Numbered from the stretch's first letter, positions 33,598-43,316 are shown. The stretch: 64,000 nt of DNA from Cyanophora paradoxa (GCA_004431415.1 QPMI01000395.1:620001-684000), one strand, 5' to 3'. The notes: a model not told the origin generated them from the letters alone. Made by a program: numbers and translations.

Positions 33598-36012
33598 ATG
33601 GCGAAGATGACGTTGAAACAAAAGACTTTACTCCAAGAGCTCGCTGACTGGCTGCGTGGCGATGAGACCTTGTCGAAAAACACGATTATTCCCATGAAAG
33701 ACGAGGTTAAAAAGCCCGCCTACACCCATAAAGGCGGTGTTTGGAACTGGGGAAGATACGACGAAGCCTTTGCTTCCAACGAGTTCACTAATTGGGGCAT
33801 TCTGCTGTCGAATTCGATGATGGTCGTTGATTTCGACGATGAGGAAACGTATCAGAAATTCGTTGAGATGTTTCCCGATGATTTCGATGCCCATCAGCCA
33901 CTCGAAAAAACTCGAAAGGGCTACCATGTATTCTTTCGACGCCCTGATGAGTTCGATAAGCTGAAAATCATAGATCGGGCACCGGCGTTTAATGGATACA
34001 AGAAGGTCGACCTCAAAACCATCACTGGCACTGGCACCTCTGGAATTCTCAATGTATGCCCAAGCCCTAACAAGACCTGGGTAATTAAGCCGTGGGCATC
34101 GTCGTGCAAGTTTAATGAGCCCTCCGACGCTTTCCGTAAATGGATTATCGAGAACTACGATTACAAGCATGTCTATAATCCACAGCCGAAAGCGGGAAAT
34201 TCAGGCAAGGATAATACCGAAGCTGCTATTATTGCCGGACTGTGTGGCATGGGGTTCCTATTCCCAAACATCTATGCACGACGCGATGAGGGCTTTGACT
34301 TCAATTCGGCTAACAAGGGGTTCCTGTGCCCCTGCTGCGATGAATCCCACGATTCCAATAACTGGTGGGTGAAGAAAAAGCGAGATGGCAATTATAACGA
34401 GTATATTGTGAAGAGTTATAGCGAGAACTGCGAGCCGAAAGAGTTCTCTGTTAACATAGAGCTGACCGAGGAAGAGAAGCACCATTTAGAAATTAATACT
34501 CTCATTGACAAGACCGTTTCAGTTGAAGGCGCCCATTATCCTGTTGCAATTATCTGCGCCAAGATCCTGAAAGCGACCACGAAATATTCAAATAACGTCT
34601 GGTTTAACCTTAACTCCAAAAATGGTATTTGGAAGTATGATAAAACGGACAAGTCCATACTCTCTAAGATACCTGAGCACATTGCACCATGGTTTTCTAG
34701 AAGGGCGGGACATCATCTTTCCAATGCTCTCAGGGCGAGTGGAGACGACCTTGTGAAGGAAAAGGCTGAGAAGAGCGCCAATATGTTGCTGGCAATTCAC
34801 AAGAGGATTCAGAATACACCGTATCAAAAGTCGCTGGAACCGCATATTATCACACAGCTGCAAGACGATGACTTTATGGCGACTCTGGACACAGTTCCCA
34901 ATATTGTGGGGTTTACTAATGGCGTGTTTGATCTAAATAATATGACTTTCCGCAAGGGGACGACGGAAGATATGGTGAGCAAGACTGTCGGCTTTGATTA
35001 CTGCGAGGAAGTTGATGAGGCAAAGGTTAAAAGGCTGAAAGACATTTATTTGGATATCTGTGGCGGAGATATGGAACTCTACAATTACCTGATCAGCCTC
35101 TATGCATATGCACTCACAGGTAAAACCGACCTGCAAACGTTCTATCTATTCACAGGTGTCGGTGCTAATGGAAAGAGTGTGATTGAAACGTTTATGCAAG
35201 AGACATTCGGTGATTATGCTCGCCCGATTAGCATTACTTTGCTCACACAAGTCCACAAAGCAAATAGCCCGATTCCCGAGCTTGCTAATAAGCAAGGTGT
35301 CCGGCTTACCCATGCAAACGAGCCTAATGATGGCGACAAGCTTCTATGCGGTATGATGAAGACACTGACAGGTGGCGAGCTCTGCACAGCCCGAGGACTT
35401 TTCAAGGATCCTATTGATTTCAAGCCTCGGTTTACTATGGTGATCCTGTGCAACAATAATCTGGAAATCGAAAAGCCCGACAAAGCTATTAAGCGTCGGT
35501 TCAGATCGATCCCATTCCGCTCTGTTTACTCACCTAATCCCAAAGCCGGAGAGAAGAAAGCGGACGAAACCCTCATGGAAATGTTTGAGGGCGACGAGAA
35601 AAATGAATACAAGCGGGCAAATATTCAGATTCTCATCGATATGCTCGCTACTGGCAAGGTAAAAGAGATCCTGCAAAACCCGCCGCAATCTGTCATCGAG
35701 CATAGCGCCAAATACCTCGACGACAGCGATAAGCTGGGTTCCTATCTGCGCGAAAACTACAAACCATCAGATGAGAAGGGCGCCCATGTTGCCTGCGATG
35801 AGGTATTCAAAGCTTGCGCGGAAATGATGCGAAGCTACGATATCAAGACAAAGGTTACCACTCGCACTATCAGTAACAAAGTGCTCGAAACATTCAAGAT
35901 TGAATCGACTGTGACTACAATTAAAGGGAAGTCGAAGCGAGTTTATAAGGGGCTCACTAAGATCGCCAAGACACAGTTCGAAGACGAAGATGAGGACGAT
36001 ATTGAAGCATAA
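33598..36012 (+). CDS. Primase-polymerase-like plus SF3 (D5-type) helicase
   Basis: 804 residues. The N-terminal part resembles primase-polymerase domains: IIPMKDEVKKPAYTHKGG, NWGILLSN, acidic MVVDFDDEE near 78 and EKTRKGYHVFFRRP near 104. A Cys pair (FLCPCCDES) follows near 243. The C-terminal part is a superfamily 3 helicase with Walker A GVGANGKS near 522, RLTHANEPNDGDK near 570, TGGELCTARGLFKD near 595 and ILCNNN near 617, ending in an acidic tail. Together these would unwind and prime DNA. In this class a primase-helicase and a protein-primed polymerase usually alternate rather than co-occur, so finding both is notable. The start is the first ATG after the shared motif. Confidence 0.85.
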   Translation: MAKMTLKQKTLLQELADWLRGDETLSKNTIIPMKDEVKKPAYTHKGGVWNWGRYDEAFASNEFTNWGILLSNSMMVVDFDDEETYQKFVEMFPDDFDAHQPLEKTRKGYHVFFRRPDEFDKLKIIDRAPAFNGYKKVDLKTITGTGTSGILNVCPSPNKTWVIKPWASSCKFNEPSDAFRKWIIENYDYKHVYNPQPKAGNSGKDNTEAAIIAGLCGMGFLFPNIYARRDEGFDFNSANKGFLCPCCDESHDSNNWWVKKKRDGNYNEYIVKSYSENCEPKEFSVNIELTEEEKHHLEINTLIDKTVSVEGAHYPVAIICAKILKATTKYSNNVWFNLNSKNGIWKYDKTDKSILSKIPEHIAPWFSRRAGHHLSNALRASGDDLVKEKAEKSANMLLAIHKRIQNTPYQKSLEPHIITQLQDDDFMATLDTVPNIVGFTNGVFDLNNMTFRKGTTEDMVSKTVGFDYCEEVDEAKVKRLKDIYLDICGGDMELYNYLISLYAYALTGKTDLQTFYLFTGVGANGKSVIETFMQETFGDYARPISITLLTQVHKANSPIPELANKQGVRLTHANEPNDGDKLLCGMMKTLTGGELCTARGLFKDPIDFKPRFTMVILCNNNLEIEKPDKAIKRRFRSIPFRSVYSPNPKAGEKKADETLMEMFEGDEKNEYKRANIQILIDMLATGKVKEILQNPPQSVIEHSAKYLDDSDKLGSYLRENYKPSDEKGAHVACDEVFKACAEMMRSYDIKTKVTTRTISNKVLETFKIESTVTTIKGKSKRVYKGLTKIAKTQFEDEDEDDIEA

Positions 36013-36050
36013 GCGACACGGAAACAATTAATAACTACATCATTTTTTAG

Positions 36051-36308
36051 TAACTACGCAACTACATAGCGAAGCTACGCAATTTAATACTGGAAACTAC
36101 GCATTTAATACCAAAACTACGCAACTACGCAACTTTCTGCAAAAGGTTTGAAGGTCGGGGCGGCAAAAATTCTGAAAAGCGCAAAAGTTGCGTAGTTGCG
36201 TAGTTTTGGTTTCGTTTGCGTAGTTTTGGTTTCGAATTGCGTAGTTTTTCAGGGATAGATGCGTATTTTTGAGTAGTTTATTATATTAATTAAGTAGTTT
36301 ATTATTTT
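36051..36308. repeat. Internal copy of the ACTACGCAA iteron palindrome
   Basis: Lies between the primase-helicase stop and the next gene. It repeats the terminal-repeat plan: ACCAAAACTACGCAACTACG on the left, TTGCGTAGTTGCGTAGTTTT on the right and an A-rich centre with GGGGCGGC, then GTAGTTTATTAT satellites. It is the only copy outside the terminal repeats. Confidence 0.85.
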
Positions 36309-36387
36309 GTATACTATATATCGTGCCATTCTCAAAATTTGACCAAGGTATATAAGCCTACCTTTGATTGTATATACTGACAACACA

Positions 36388-36660
36388 ATGACCGCTATCA
36401 GACCTACCTATACGCACGTCCTGACTGCGGACGAGATCACCCAAACCGCGACCATGGATATTGAAGCCACACAGGATCTTTTCAGGCGAATATTCGGTTA
36501 CTACCCGAATTGCCGTGGTAAAAGAACCCGCACCCATGTCATCAAATCGGGCGATATACAACTTGTTATAGAGCTGCCCGAAAACGTAAAGCTCTCGGTC
36601 AGGAGCGTCAGTAAGCTCGCTGGGAAAAATTTGTCGGGGCGCACCATACAAAGTCCGTAA
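36388..36660 (+). CDS. Hypothetical protein, 90 aa
   Basis: ATG 36388 is used; the frame extends to a non-ATG codon upstream. The protein reads MTAIRPTYTHVLTADEITQT then TQDLFRRIFGYYPN and a Lys/Arg-rich patch. It is a small alpha/beta protein with no recognised family. It sits directly downstream of the internal iteron palindrome and upstream of a short basic ORF. Confidence 0.5.
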   Translation: MTAIRPTYTHVLTADEITQTATMDIEATQDLFRRIFGYYPNCRGKRTRTHVIKSGDIQLVIELPENVKLSVRSVSKLAGKNLSGRTIQSP

Positions 36661-36712
36661 AATTTGATCATCGGGAAAAATTATTTTCAGACATAACACA
36701 ACACTGAATCAA

Positions 36713-36991
36713 ATGGAGAACGATATGCAAATTAGCCTTAACGATGTTGTTAAGAGTTTGGTTTGGGAGAAGATGAGCCTAAGATTCCAAAAGCACGGGC
36801 GGAATTTCGAAAGGGAGGTGAGTGAGCGGAAATTCGACAGGAAAATAATGCAACTGACTGAAAAGAGAATAGGAGAGTGTATTCTGGGTTCCGATAATGC
36901 ACGTAGAAATGCACAGGCGTCGCATAGCGCGCGTTATACGCGCCAAAGGCTCCAACAGAAACTCGCGAAACGCGCCGAAAATGAGAAATAA
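36713..36991 (+). CDS. Hypothetical basic helical protein, 92 aa
   Basis: Starts MENDMQISLNDVVKSLVWEK and is strongly helical and basic in its second half (ARYTRQRLQQKLAKRAENEK). It ends 22 bp before the polymerase ATG. A small basic protein just upstream of a protein-primed polymerase could be a terminal or accessory protein, but nothing in the sequence proves this. Confidence 0.5.
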   Translation: MENDMQISLNDVVKSLVWEKMSLRFQKHGRNFEREVSERKFDRKIMQLTEKRIGECILGSDNARRNAQASHSARYTRQRLQQKLAKRAENEK

Positions 36992-37013
36992 AAATGTTCC
37001 CTTAGAGTAAAAG

Positions 37014-40000
37014 ATGCCCCGCCAAACTAATCGCCTGATCAAAGAGAAAAAAGACGAAATATTAGGCTTGTTAGGTAGTCTTTTAGTCACTGGGGAGATC
37101 ACCGAAGCCGAATACGATCGGAGGGCGGCGATCTTAGATCGAAAACCCCGCTTAGCTAACCTTGCGAATATTGCCGACGAGCTCTACAATCGCCTGGAAA
37201 ATGTGGAGCGCTTCTATACCGAAGGGAGGCGCTTAGCCGTCATAGAACCCGATGAGGAAGACGGTTTCGCAATGAATAAAGCATACGCCTGGTATAGCTA
37301 TAAGGCGGATGAACAGATAATCTTAGATCCGGTGGAATTTCTCACTACCATCGCTGCAAATCTGCCTGGGCGGCTGAAAGAGAGGCTGGACGAACTGAAA
37401 GCTATTAAGGTGCGCCTTACTTTCATCTGCCGATACGTAAAAGTGAGTGATCCTAACGTTTTTATCACCAAACACATTTACAGCGATTATTTCGTAATCA
37501 CAAGGTCGCGCAATATTCTCACTGAGTTAGTGGGTGTAGCTCAGCAAATGAATGAACAGATGATACAGGTCGACAGCTACCGGCTCAGTAAATTAGATAA
37601 GCTACATGTCGCCGTTTTGTCATATGCGCCGATGGGCGGTTGCTACATTGAGACCCCCGAATGGATTGGATTAAAGCGAGCCACAGTAAATATTAAGAAT
37701 ATCGATGGTCACGACTGTTTTAATTACGCTATCCTCGCATGGCTGCACAGAAACGACATAAACAGACACAAACGTAATGATCCGTTCCAATATAGGCGGT
37801 GGATGACTGAACTCGACTTCTCAGGCATTAACTTCCCGGTGGCATGCGATGCTGCATTAATAGATCGGTTCGAGGCAAATAATCCCGAGCTGTCAATTAA
37901 TATATATGGCGCCGACAATGCGACCCAAACCTTTTATCCACTGCACATGTCAAGTAATCCGCGTCGTAAATCGAAGGTAAACCTGCTGCTGATCGAGGAC
38001 GCAAACGGACAAGGTCACTATATAACGATAATGTCACTGAGCCGCCTATTAAAGACCACCTTTGATAAAGCAAACGACGGGCGCATTTTCTACTGCGAAA
38101 CCTGTTTGTCCCGGTTTAGATCACAGGAGAAACTCGATAGCCACACCGACTCTAATCGCTGTATCGATTGGAGAATGAGTAAAGGTAAATGCCCCGAACC
38201 CGGAAGCTTTATTACTTTCGGACTGCAACACCTAAGGAAAATGGTGTGGCTGCCCACTGTCTGCTACTGCAAAGTAGAGATGGAGTCGGTGCCGGTTCCT
38301 AATGAACCAAATCGAACCAAGCGAGAGGTAAAGTCGGTGGCACTTAATGTTGTTATGGGCTCTCATGTTGAAAATCACGAATTCGAGGGCGTGGATCCGC
38401 TGGGACAGATGTTTACCACGTTAGGGGATCTGTGTCGCGAGATGCTTAATACCCTATTTACCAACACGCCTATGATCCCGCTCACAGAGGCGCAAAAGCA
38501 AGCCTATAAGCTCACCAAGCACTGCTATATATGCAATCAGCGGTTTACCCACGAAAACTTCCCTGTGCGCGATCACTGTCACCAAAGCGGCGATTATATA
38601 GGGAAAGCTTGCCGAAAGTGCAATTTACATAGGAGGATCTCAAAGCAAACGAAAGTAGCCGTGGTTATTGATCGGATGGACGAGTGCGGGCATGCTATAT
38701 TCAGGAAAATCGCACAGCAAGACGACAAGCTGCGGGTCGAGATCCTAAGTAAGAATTTCGACGAGTATCTGTCTTTACAGTGGGGACTTTACAAATTCAT
38801 AGATGCATCGAATTTCATGGATTTTCAGGCGTCCGATGTTAATGATCTCATGGTAAAATTCGGTAAATTCAGCATGCTCGCCCATGAGCAATACGGACTG
38901 GATCCCACGCATTATGTGAGCGCACCGGGACTATCGTGGGACGCGATGTTAAAGCATACGAGGGTCGCGATAGAACAGATCAGCGATGCGGATCAATACG
39001 AATTTATTGAGCGGGCGATTAGGGGCGGCTTTGCGACCATGCCCACACGATATGCCGAGGCAAATAGCGAGAATAAACATATAGTGCTATTGGACGCTAA
39101 TAACCTGTATGGGTTTGCGCTCAGTCAGCCTTTACCGGTCGGGGACTATCGCTGGGACGACACAAGCACAGCGTTTACCGAGGTCGTAGGGCGGAGTGCA
39201 TTTATAGAGGTCGACCTTGCGTATCCGGACTATTTAAAGGGCGACCATCGCGATTTCCCGCTAATCGTGAGTAAAGAGGTAATTACTGTGGACATGCTCG
39301 GCAAGTATCAGCGTGGGCTTTTGGAGATTAGCGGCGAGAAGCTCAGTAAAGATCCGAAGCTGATCGCCTCGTTTACCCCGAAATATAATTACGTGGTGTC
39401 TCAGCCGATGCTGCTCTATATGGTAAAAAAGGGGATCGTAGTTACTAAGATTCACCGCGTGCTCTCGTTTGCAACCGCTGCATTTATGAAGCCCTACATA
39501 GATCTGAACACGAAACTGCGAAAGGAAGCCCGGAATAAATTCGAGAGCGACTTCTTTAAATTAATGAACAATGCTATTTACGGTAAATGCCTGGAATCGT
39601 GTCGAGGGCGCTCAGTGGTAAAGATCGCGAATAGCACGAAGCTGTTTAAGAAATACGCCGCGAGCCCACTGGTAAAAGCGACGAATGTATTAAACGAGAC
39701 TGCGGTCGCCTTTGAAATGTATAGTAAACACGTAAAACTCGATAAACCGGTTGCGATTGGCGCTTATGTGCTGGATGCCGCGAAGCTACATAATTATAGC
39801 TTCTTTTACGACGTGATCCGACCGACTTTCTCGCAAGCTCAGCTGCTGTTCCACGATACCGATTCGTTCTGTCTGTATATAGAGAGCGCGGATCTGGAAG
39901 CGGGCATGCGAGCGATCAGCCCTTATTTAGATTGCCCTTATAGTCCCGAGAACCGGATGGTTCCCGGTAAATATAAAAATGAGATGCCGGACGTCAAGAT

Positions 40001-40277
40001 AGTGGAGTATGTGGGACTGCGACCGAAGCTATATGCTTTCCGCACCGAGAGCTACGACAAGGTAAAAATGAGCGGGACAGCCTCGAAAGAGGTGCATTTC
40101 GACGACTTTAAGCGCTGCCTATTTGACGGGATCACAAAAACAGTAACAGTAGTAAACAAGCAACGGCGATGCCACCACTTATATGATTTGGAGAGCAAGC
40201 GGATAGCGCTGACCCAATTCGATGGCAAGCGCTGCATATCAGGCGACGGCATACATAGCCTTCCATTCGGCTGTTAG
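37014..40277 (+). CDS. Protein-primed family B DNA polymerase (pPolB)
   Basis: 1087 residues. A C2H2-like finger (YCETCLSRFRSQEKLDSH) sits near 360-385 and a treble-clef/HNH-like module (CYICNQRF...RDHCHQSG...CRKCNLHRR) near 503-540, as in Polinton-type polymerases. Polymerase motif A DANNLYGFALSQPLP lies near 695, motif B KLMNNAIYGKCLES near 850 and motif C FHDTDSF near 947. A segment around 240-345 (DCFNYAILAWLHRND, GQGHYITIMSLSRLL) matches the conserved N-terminal region of this group. It would replicate the linear genome from its ends using a terminal protein. GTTCCCTTAGAGTAAA precedes the ATG. The frame is fully open, with no break. Confidence 0.9.
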   Translation: MPRQTNRLIKEKKDEILGLLGSLLVTGEITEAEYDRRAAILDRKPRLANLANIADELYNRLENVERFYTEGRRLAVIEPDEEDGFAMNKAYAWYSYKADEQIILDPVEFLTTIAANLPGRLKERLDELKAIKVRLTFICRYVKVSDPNVFITKHIYSDYFVITRSRNILTELVGVAQQMNEQMIQVDSYRLSKLDKLHVAVLSYAPMGGCYIETPEWIGLKRATVNIKNIDGHDCFNYAILAWLHRNDINRHKRNDPFQYRRWMTELDFSGINFPVACDAALIDRFEANNPELSINIYGADNATQTFYPLHMSSNPRRKSKVNLLLIEDANGQGHYITIMSLSRLLKTTFDKANDGRIFYCETCLSRFRSQEKLDSHTDSNRCIDWRMSKGKCPEPGSFITFGLQHLRKMVWLPTVCYCKVEMESVPVPNEPNRTKREVKSVALNVVMGSHVENHEFEGVDPLGQMFTTLGDLCREMLNTLFTNTPMIPLTEAQKQAYKLTKHCYICNQRFTHENFPVRDHCHQSGDYIGKACRKCNLHRRISKQTKVAVVIDRMDECGHAIFRKIAQQDDKLRVEILSKNFDEYLSLQWGLYKFIDASNFMDFQASDVNDLMVKFGKFSMLAHEQYGLDPTHYVSAPGLSWDAMLKHTRVAIEQISDADQYEFIERAIRGGFATMPTRYAEANSENKHIVLLDANNLYGFALSQPLPVGDYRWDDTSTAFTEVVGRSAFIEVDLAYPDYLKGDHRDFPLIVSKEVITVDMLGKYQRGLLEISGEKLSKDPKLIASFTPKYNYVVSQPMLLYMVKKGIVVTKIHRVLSFATAAFMKPYIDLNTKLRKEARNKFESDFFKLMNNAIYGKCLESCRGRSVVKIANSTKLFKKYAASPLVKATNVLNETAVAFEMYSKHVKLDKPVAIGAYVLDAAKLHNYSFFYDVIRPTFSQAQLLFHDTDSFCLYIESADLEAGMRAISPYLDCPYSPENRMVPGKYKNEMPDVKIVEYVGLRPKLYAFRTESYDKVKMSGTASKEVHFDDFKRCLFDGITKTVTVVNKQRRCHHLYDLESKRIALTQFDGKRCISGDGIHSLPFGC

Positions 40278-40652
40278 TCGTCTATCTTATCATGCGTTCT
40301 TTTTCTTGGTTTGCGCTCTAATTGAAGGAGCTGTCGCCTTAGGATATGTAAAAGCCATATGCACTTTAATCCGGGGTCGTCAGGGTCGATTAGGAAGTAA
40401 TTGGGGATCGGGTGCGCGTCCCATATCGGGGCGTCCATTTTACTGTTTACTGCACGTTTTTATTGCGCGTTTTGCGGTGTTTATTGTCAGGATTTTCATT
40501 AATTATTAAAATCTCGACAATAAACGCTCAGGTAGCCTGATTTTATTGACAGTAAACGTGAGAGTCTCACCACGATCGCTGTAAAAATTGAAAGCCCGTG
40601 GGCAACGCAAAATGATTTAAGGAGAACGCGCTACATTTAGGCAACAGGAAAA
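40278..40652. other. Intergenic region with strong hairpin
   Basis: No convincing gene, although a short open frame crosses it. It contains several TTTATTG/CAATAAA motifs and the hairpin listed next. Confidence 0.5.
40479..40525 (+). terminator. Candidate 3'-end hairpin after the polymerase gene
   Basis: GTTTATTGTC (40479-40488) pairs with GACAATAAAC (40516-40525), and the nested GATTTT pairs with AAAATC, leaving an 11-nt AT loop. Hairpins mark transcript ends in several giant viruses. The role here is inferred. Confidence 0.4.
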
Positions 40653-40673
40653 TATTTTCTCAGGTTAAAGTAA
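40653..40673 (+). promoter_or_regulatory. Shared upstream motif before 40683 gene
   Basis: TTTCTCAGGTTAAAGTAA preceded by TAT, ending 9 bp before the ATG. It differs at one base from the motif at 33164. Confidence 0.6.
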
Positions 40674-40682
40674 AAGGCGACA

Positions 40683-41371
40683 ATGGACAACGCAATTGAA
40701 GGCGACGAACGTCAGCGCCACCGATCGATAATGAGCATTCTAAAAGAAGGCAACCCTGTATTCGCTACCTTTCTTGGTCTGAATGATGAACAAATGAATA
40801 CGATTATCCGTCTTGTTAGTCTGATGGATATTCAAAACATACTTTTCTCCGTGATCGGCTATTTTCCTGCAAACCCCAATAGAATGTATGGGAAAATGGT
40901 CGACAATCGCTTTTCTGGTTTACGTATCCGGAAATACCGCACGAGGAGAGAAGGGAGTTATTCGAAGAAGACCCCAACGTAATTGCTGCCGATTTTGTGG
41001 AAGTGATCGACCCTGTTAAAGTATTTGAAGGATCTGGATTAGATGCGAATTCAGGCGATCTTCTATTCGCACTGATTCATGCTCAGGCTCAGAAGTCAGA
41101 AAAGAGGCGTGAGCGTGAACGTCAGGAAGCGATGCGGCGCGTTTATTTAGATGTGCCGCGGAGAGACCTTTCACAGTCCTATCCTAAATTCGAAGCGCAT
41201 GGATTAACTATTAAATCTCGGGCGACCTTGCGCAAATTCTTAAAGGAAAACGGGCATCGTGGGACAAGCATAATGGGTGGTTTACATACGATAGAAACAG
41301 CATCGTTGTTAAGATCTTCCGCCCTGATTTACCGTAAACAAACAATACCTTTTCTTGTCGCCTGCATGTAA
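40683..41371 (+). CDS. Unknown protein, broken by one frameshift
   Basis: The first frame from ATG 40683 (MDNAIEGDERQRHRSIMSIL) stops at 40982. The better protein continues in another frame from about 40910 (YPEIPHEERRELFEEDPNVI) into the frame ending at 41371. The break lies at a short T run near 40911 and is offset as by loss of one base. The joined product would be about 228 residues, helical, with a charged middle (KSEKRRERERQEAMRR). No family is recognised. It precedes the integrase gene by 29 bp and has a strong promoter-like motif. Confidence 0.5.
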
Positions 41372-41400
41372 AATGTTACATTGATCTTTTTTATTGTCTG

Positions 41401-42843
41401 ATGACAAGGATGTCAAGACCGCCCATAGTAAGACGATCGCAAGATTTAGAGGGGAGCACATTGCCGATCCCCGTGCCGAAAGAGAATAAAGAGAGCCGCA
41501 TAGTAAAGCGGTCTGATTTAAAGGCTTTGGTGCCCCGCGACGTGCCCGTAGCCCTTGCTGTCCCGGAGGAATCGAAAATTGCCCGGAAGTTTTACAGTCC
41601 GCAAACCGGTTTCAAAGGGATCACTAAGCTACGGCAAGAGCTGCCCGACGAGAATTATAAGAAATTGCAAGAGTGGTATAGCCGGCAAGAGGTCGTTCAG
41701 ATTAATGCGCCGCACCTATCCCGCAAACGAGACCCTGCTATACCGATCCGACAGCCTCTCGATACCTACGTAATTGATCTGCTATTCTTTCCCGCTTACT
41801 CGAAGTATAATGATAATTACAGTGCTTTTCTCACGGCTATGGAGAACACATTACGGGTCGGGTTCATTATCCCGATGCGGGATAAGTCCGCGGCGTCGAC
41901 CTTAGCCGCCTTTATACAGCTGCAAAATAAGGCGCCGAGACCAATTTTCAAAGTGCAAAGCGATGCGGGAAGCGAATTCCGCAATGATATTATGCGCAAA
42001 TATTTCGAGAATCAGTTTATAGAGCATCAGATTGCGGACACAGCCGACCATCGCGCGCAAGGGCGCATAGAGGCGTTTAACAAGCAAATGCGGCGGCTAA
42101 TCACGAGCTACTGCATCGCTAATAATACGGCTCGATTTATAGATGTCCTGCCCGAATTAGAATATAACTATAATAATACGGTGCACTCTGCGACCGGCTA
42201 TATGCCTGCGGAGACCAACGAGAGTCACTATAAGCTCATAGTTCAAAAAGAAGATGCGAAATTCAAGAAATCGATAGCTTATTTGGATCAGATTCAGCCG
42301 GGCATGTCAGTAAGGCTACGGATCGAGAAGACGCCGTTCGCTAAGGGCGGTAACAATTGGAGCCGAATCGTATATACTGTCGCCGCGCGCGAGGGCTATA
42401 AGTTTATGCTAACTGATCCGGACGGCAATCGCGTAGAGGGTCGCTTTGCCTTCCACGAGCTATTCCCTGTCCAAGCTGTGGATTACCTTATGGCGCCCAC
42501 AGTAGACGCATTAGAAGCGGCAAAGGACGAGGCGCGCGTCGATGCGCAATTGCGTAGAGAGGGCATAGAAGCCGCCGCGGCTGTGCCACAAGGCACTCTA
42601 TTAGAGGATCGCGTGCAAAAAGAGAAACGCGTAAATAAAGAATTACAGCGGCTAGTAACAGCCGCCGAGCCTAAGCTATCCGGCGGCGTGAATAGCCAAC
42701 GATGGTATAAGTCGTTCTCTAATCAAACTGAGAGCTACAAGGCGCCGGAAACCAAAGCTACATTAAGAAGTAGTAGAAAAGTAGCAACGGTAGCGCCGGT
42801 AGCTAATGGCGATCGAAAAGCGACTTTGAGACCACGCAAGTAG
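41401..42843 (+). CDS. Retroviral-type (RVE/DDE) integrase
   Basis: 480 residues. The catalytic core shows YVIDLLFFP (first Asp, near 124), KVQSDAGSEFRND (second Asp, near 187) and HRAQGRIEAFNKQMRRL (Glu, near 223), with about 35 residues between the second and third acidic positions, as in Polinton integrases. ELEYNYNNTVHSATGYMPAE follows, the usual family block. The C-terminal region has a beta-barrel-like stretch (QPGMSVRLRIEK, NWSRIVYTVAAREGYKF) and a basic Ser/Thr tail. It would insert the element by end joining and leave a 5-6 bp target duplication. It is the last gene before the right subterminal repeats. No break is seen. Confidence 0.9.
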   Translation: MTRMSRPPIVRRSQDLEGSTLPIPVPKENKESRIVKRSDLKALVPRDVPVALAVPEESKIARKFYSPQTGFKGITKLRQELPDENYKKLQEWYSRQEVVQINAPHLSRKRDPAIPIRQPLDTYVIDLLFFPAYSKYNDNYSAFLTAMENTLRVGFIIPMRDKSAASTLAAFIQLQNKAPRPIFKVQSDAGSEFRNDIMRKYFENQFIEHQIADTADHRAQGRIEAFNKQMRRLITSYCIANNTARFIDVLPELEYNYNNTVHSATGYMPAETNESHYKLIVQKEDAKFKKSIAYLDQIQPGMSVRLRIEKTPFAKGGNNWSRIVYTVAAREGYKFMLTDPDGNRVEGRFAFHELFPVQAVDYLMAPTVDALEAAKDEARVDAQLRREGIEAAAAVPQGTLLEDRVQKEKRVNKELQRLVTAAEPKLSGGVNSQRWYKSFSNQTESYKAPETKATLRSSRKVATVAPVANGDRKATLRPRK

Positions 42844-43316
42844 TAGGCGCCGCGGTGCTTTCGTAGCCGCCAAATCGCGCCCTTTGCGAATCAGACCGCG
42901 CCGCTTTGTAGTAGCGTAGAACTACTCTATACGCGCGCGGATGCGAAGTATGACTAGTGGAGCCTCACGGGAACGCGCGCCGGCGCGCACGACGTAGGGG
43001 ACACCTCGGTTTTCGGGCACCTGTGCCTATGGAGAATTCGCGCTTCGCGCCATGGTTGAGTAAGCTAGTCAAACTAGCACCAACATGCCCGGAAGCAAGT
43101 TGTGAGCACGTAGCAATTGAGAGCGCGCCGAGATCGGCTTGCTGTCCAAAGTTATGCCCGGAAAACGAAAGGGGGGGTCGCCGCCGAGTCGCGATCGCGG
43201 TGTTATGGTAAATATTTGCCGGCGACTCGGGACTCGGGACTCGGGACTCGGGACTCCGGGAAGTTGGCAAGTCGGTCAGTCACTGGTCAGTCATAGTCAG
43301 TCAAGTTTTGGTGTCG

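Noticed and set aside
40222-40509. 95-residue plus-strand ORF after the polymerase
   Set aside because: Starts inside the polymerase end, covers a hairpin and AT-rich spacer, and has no coding character.
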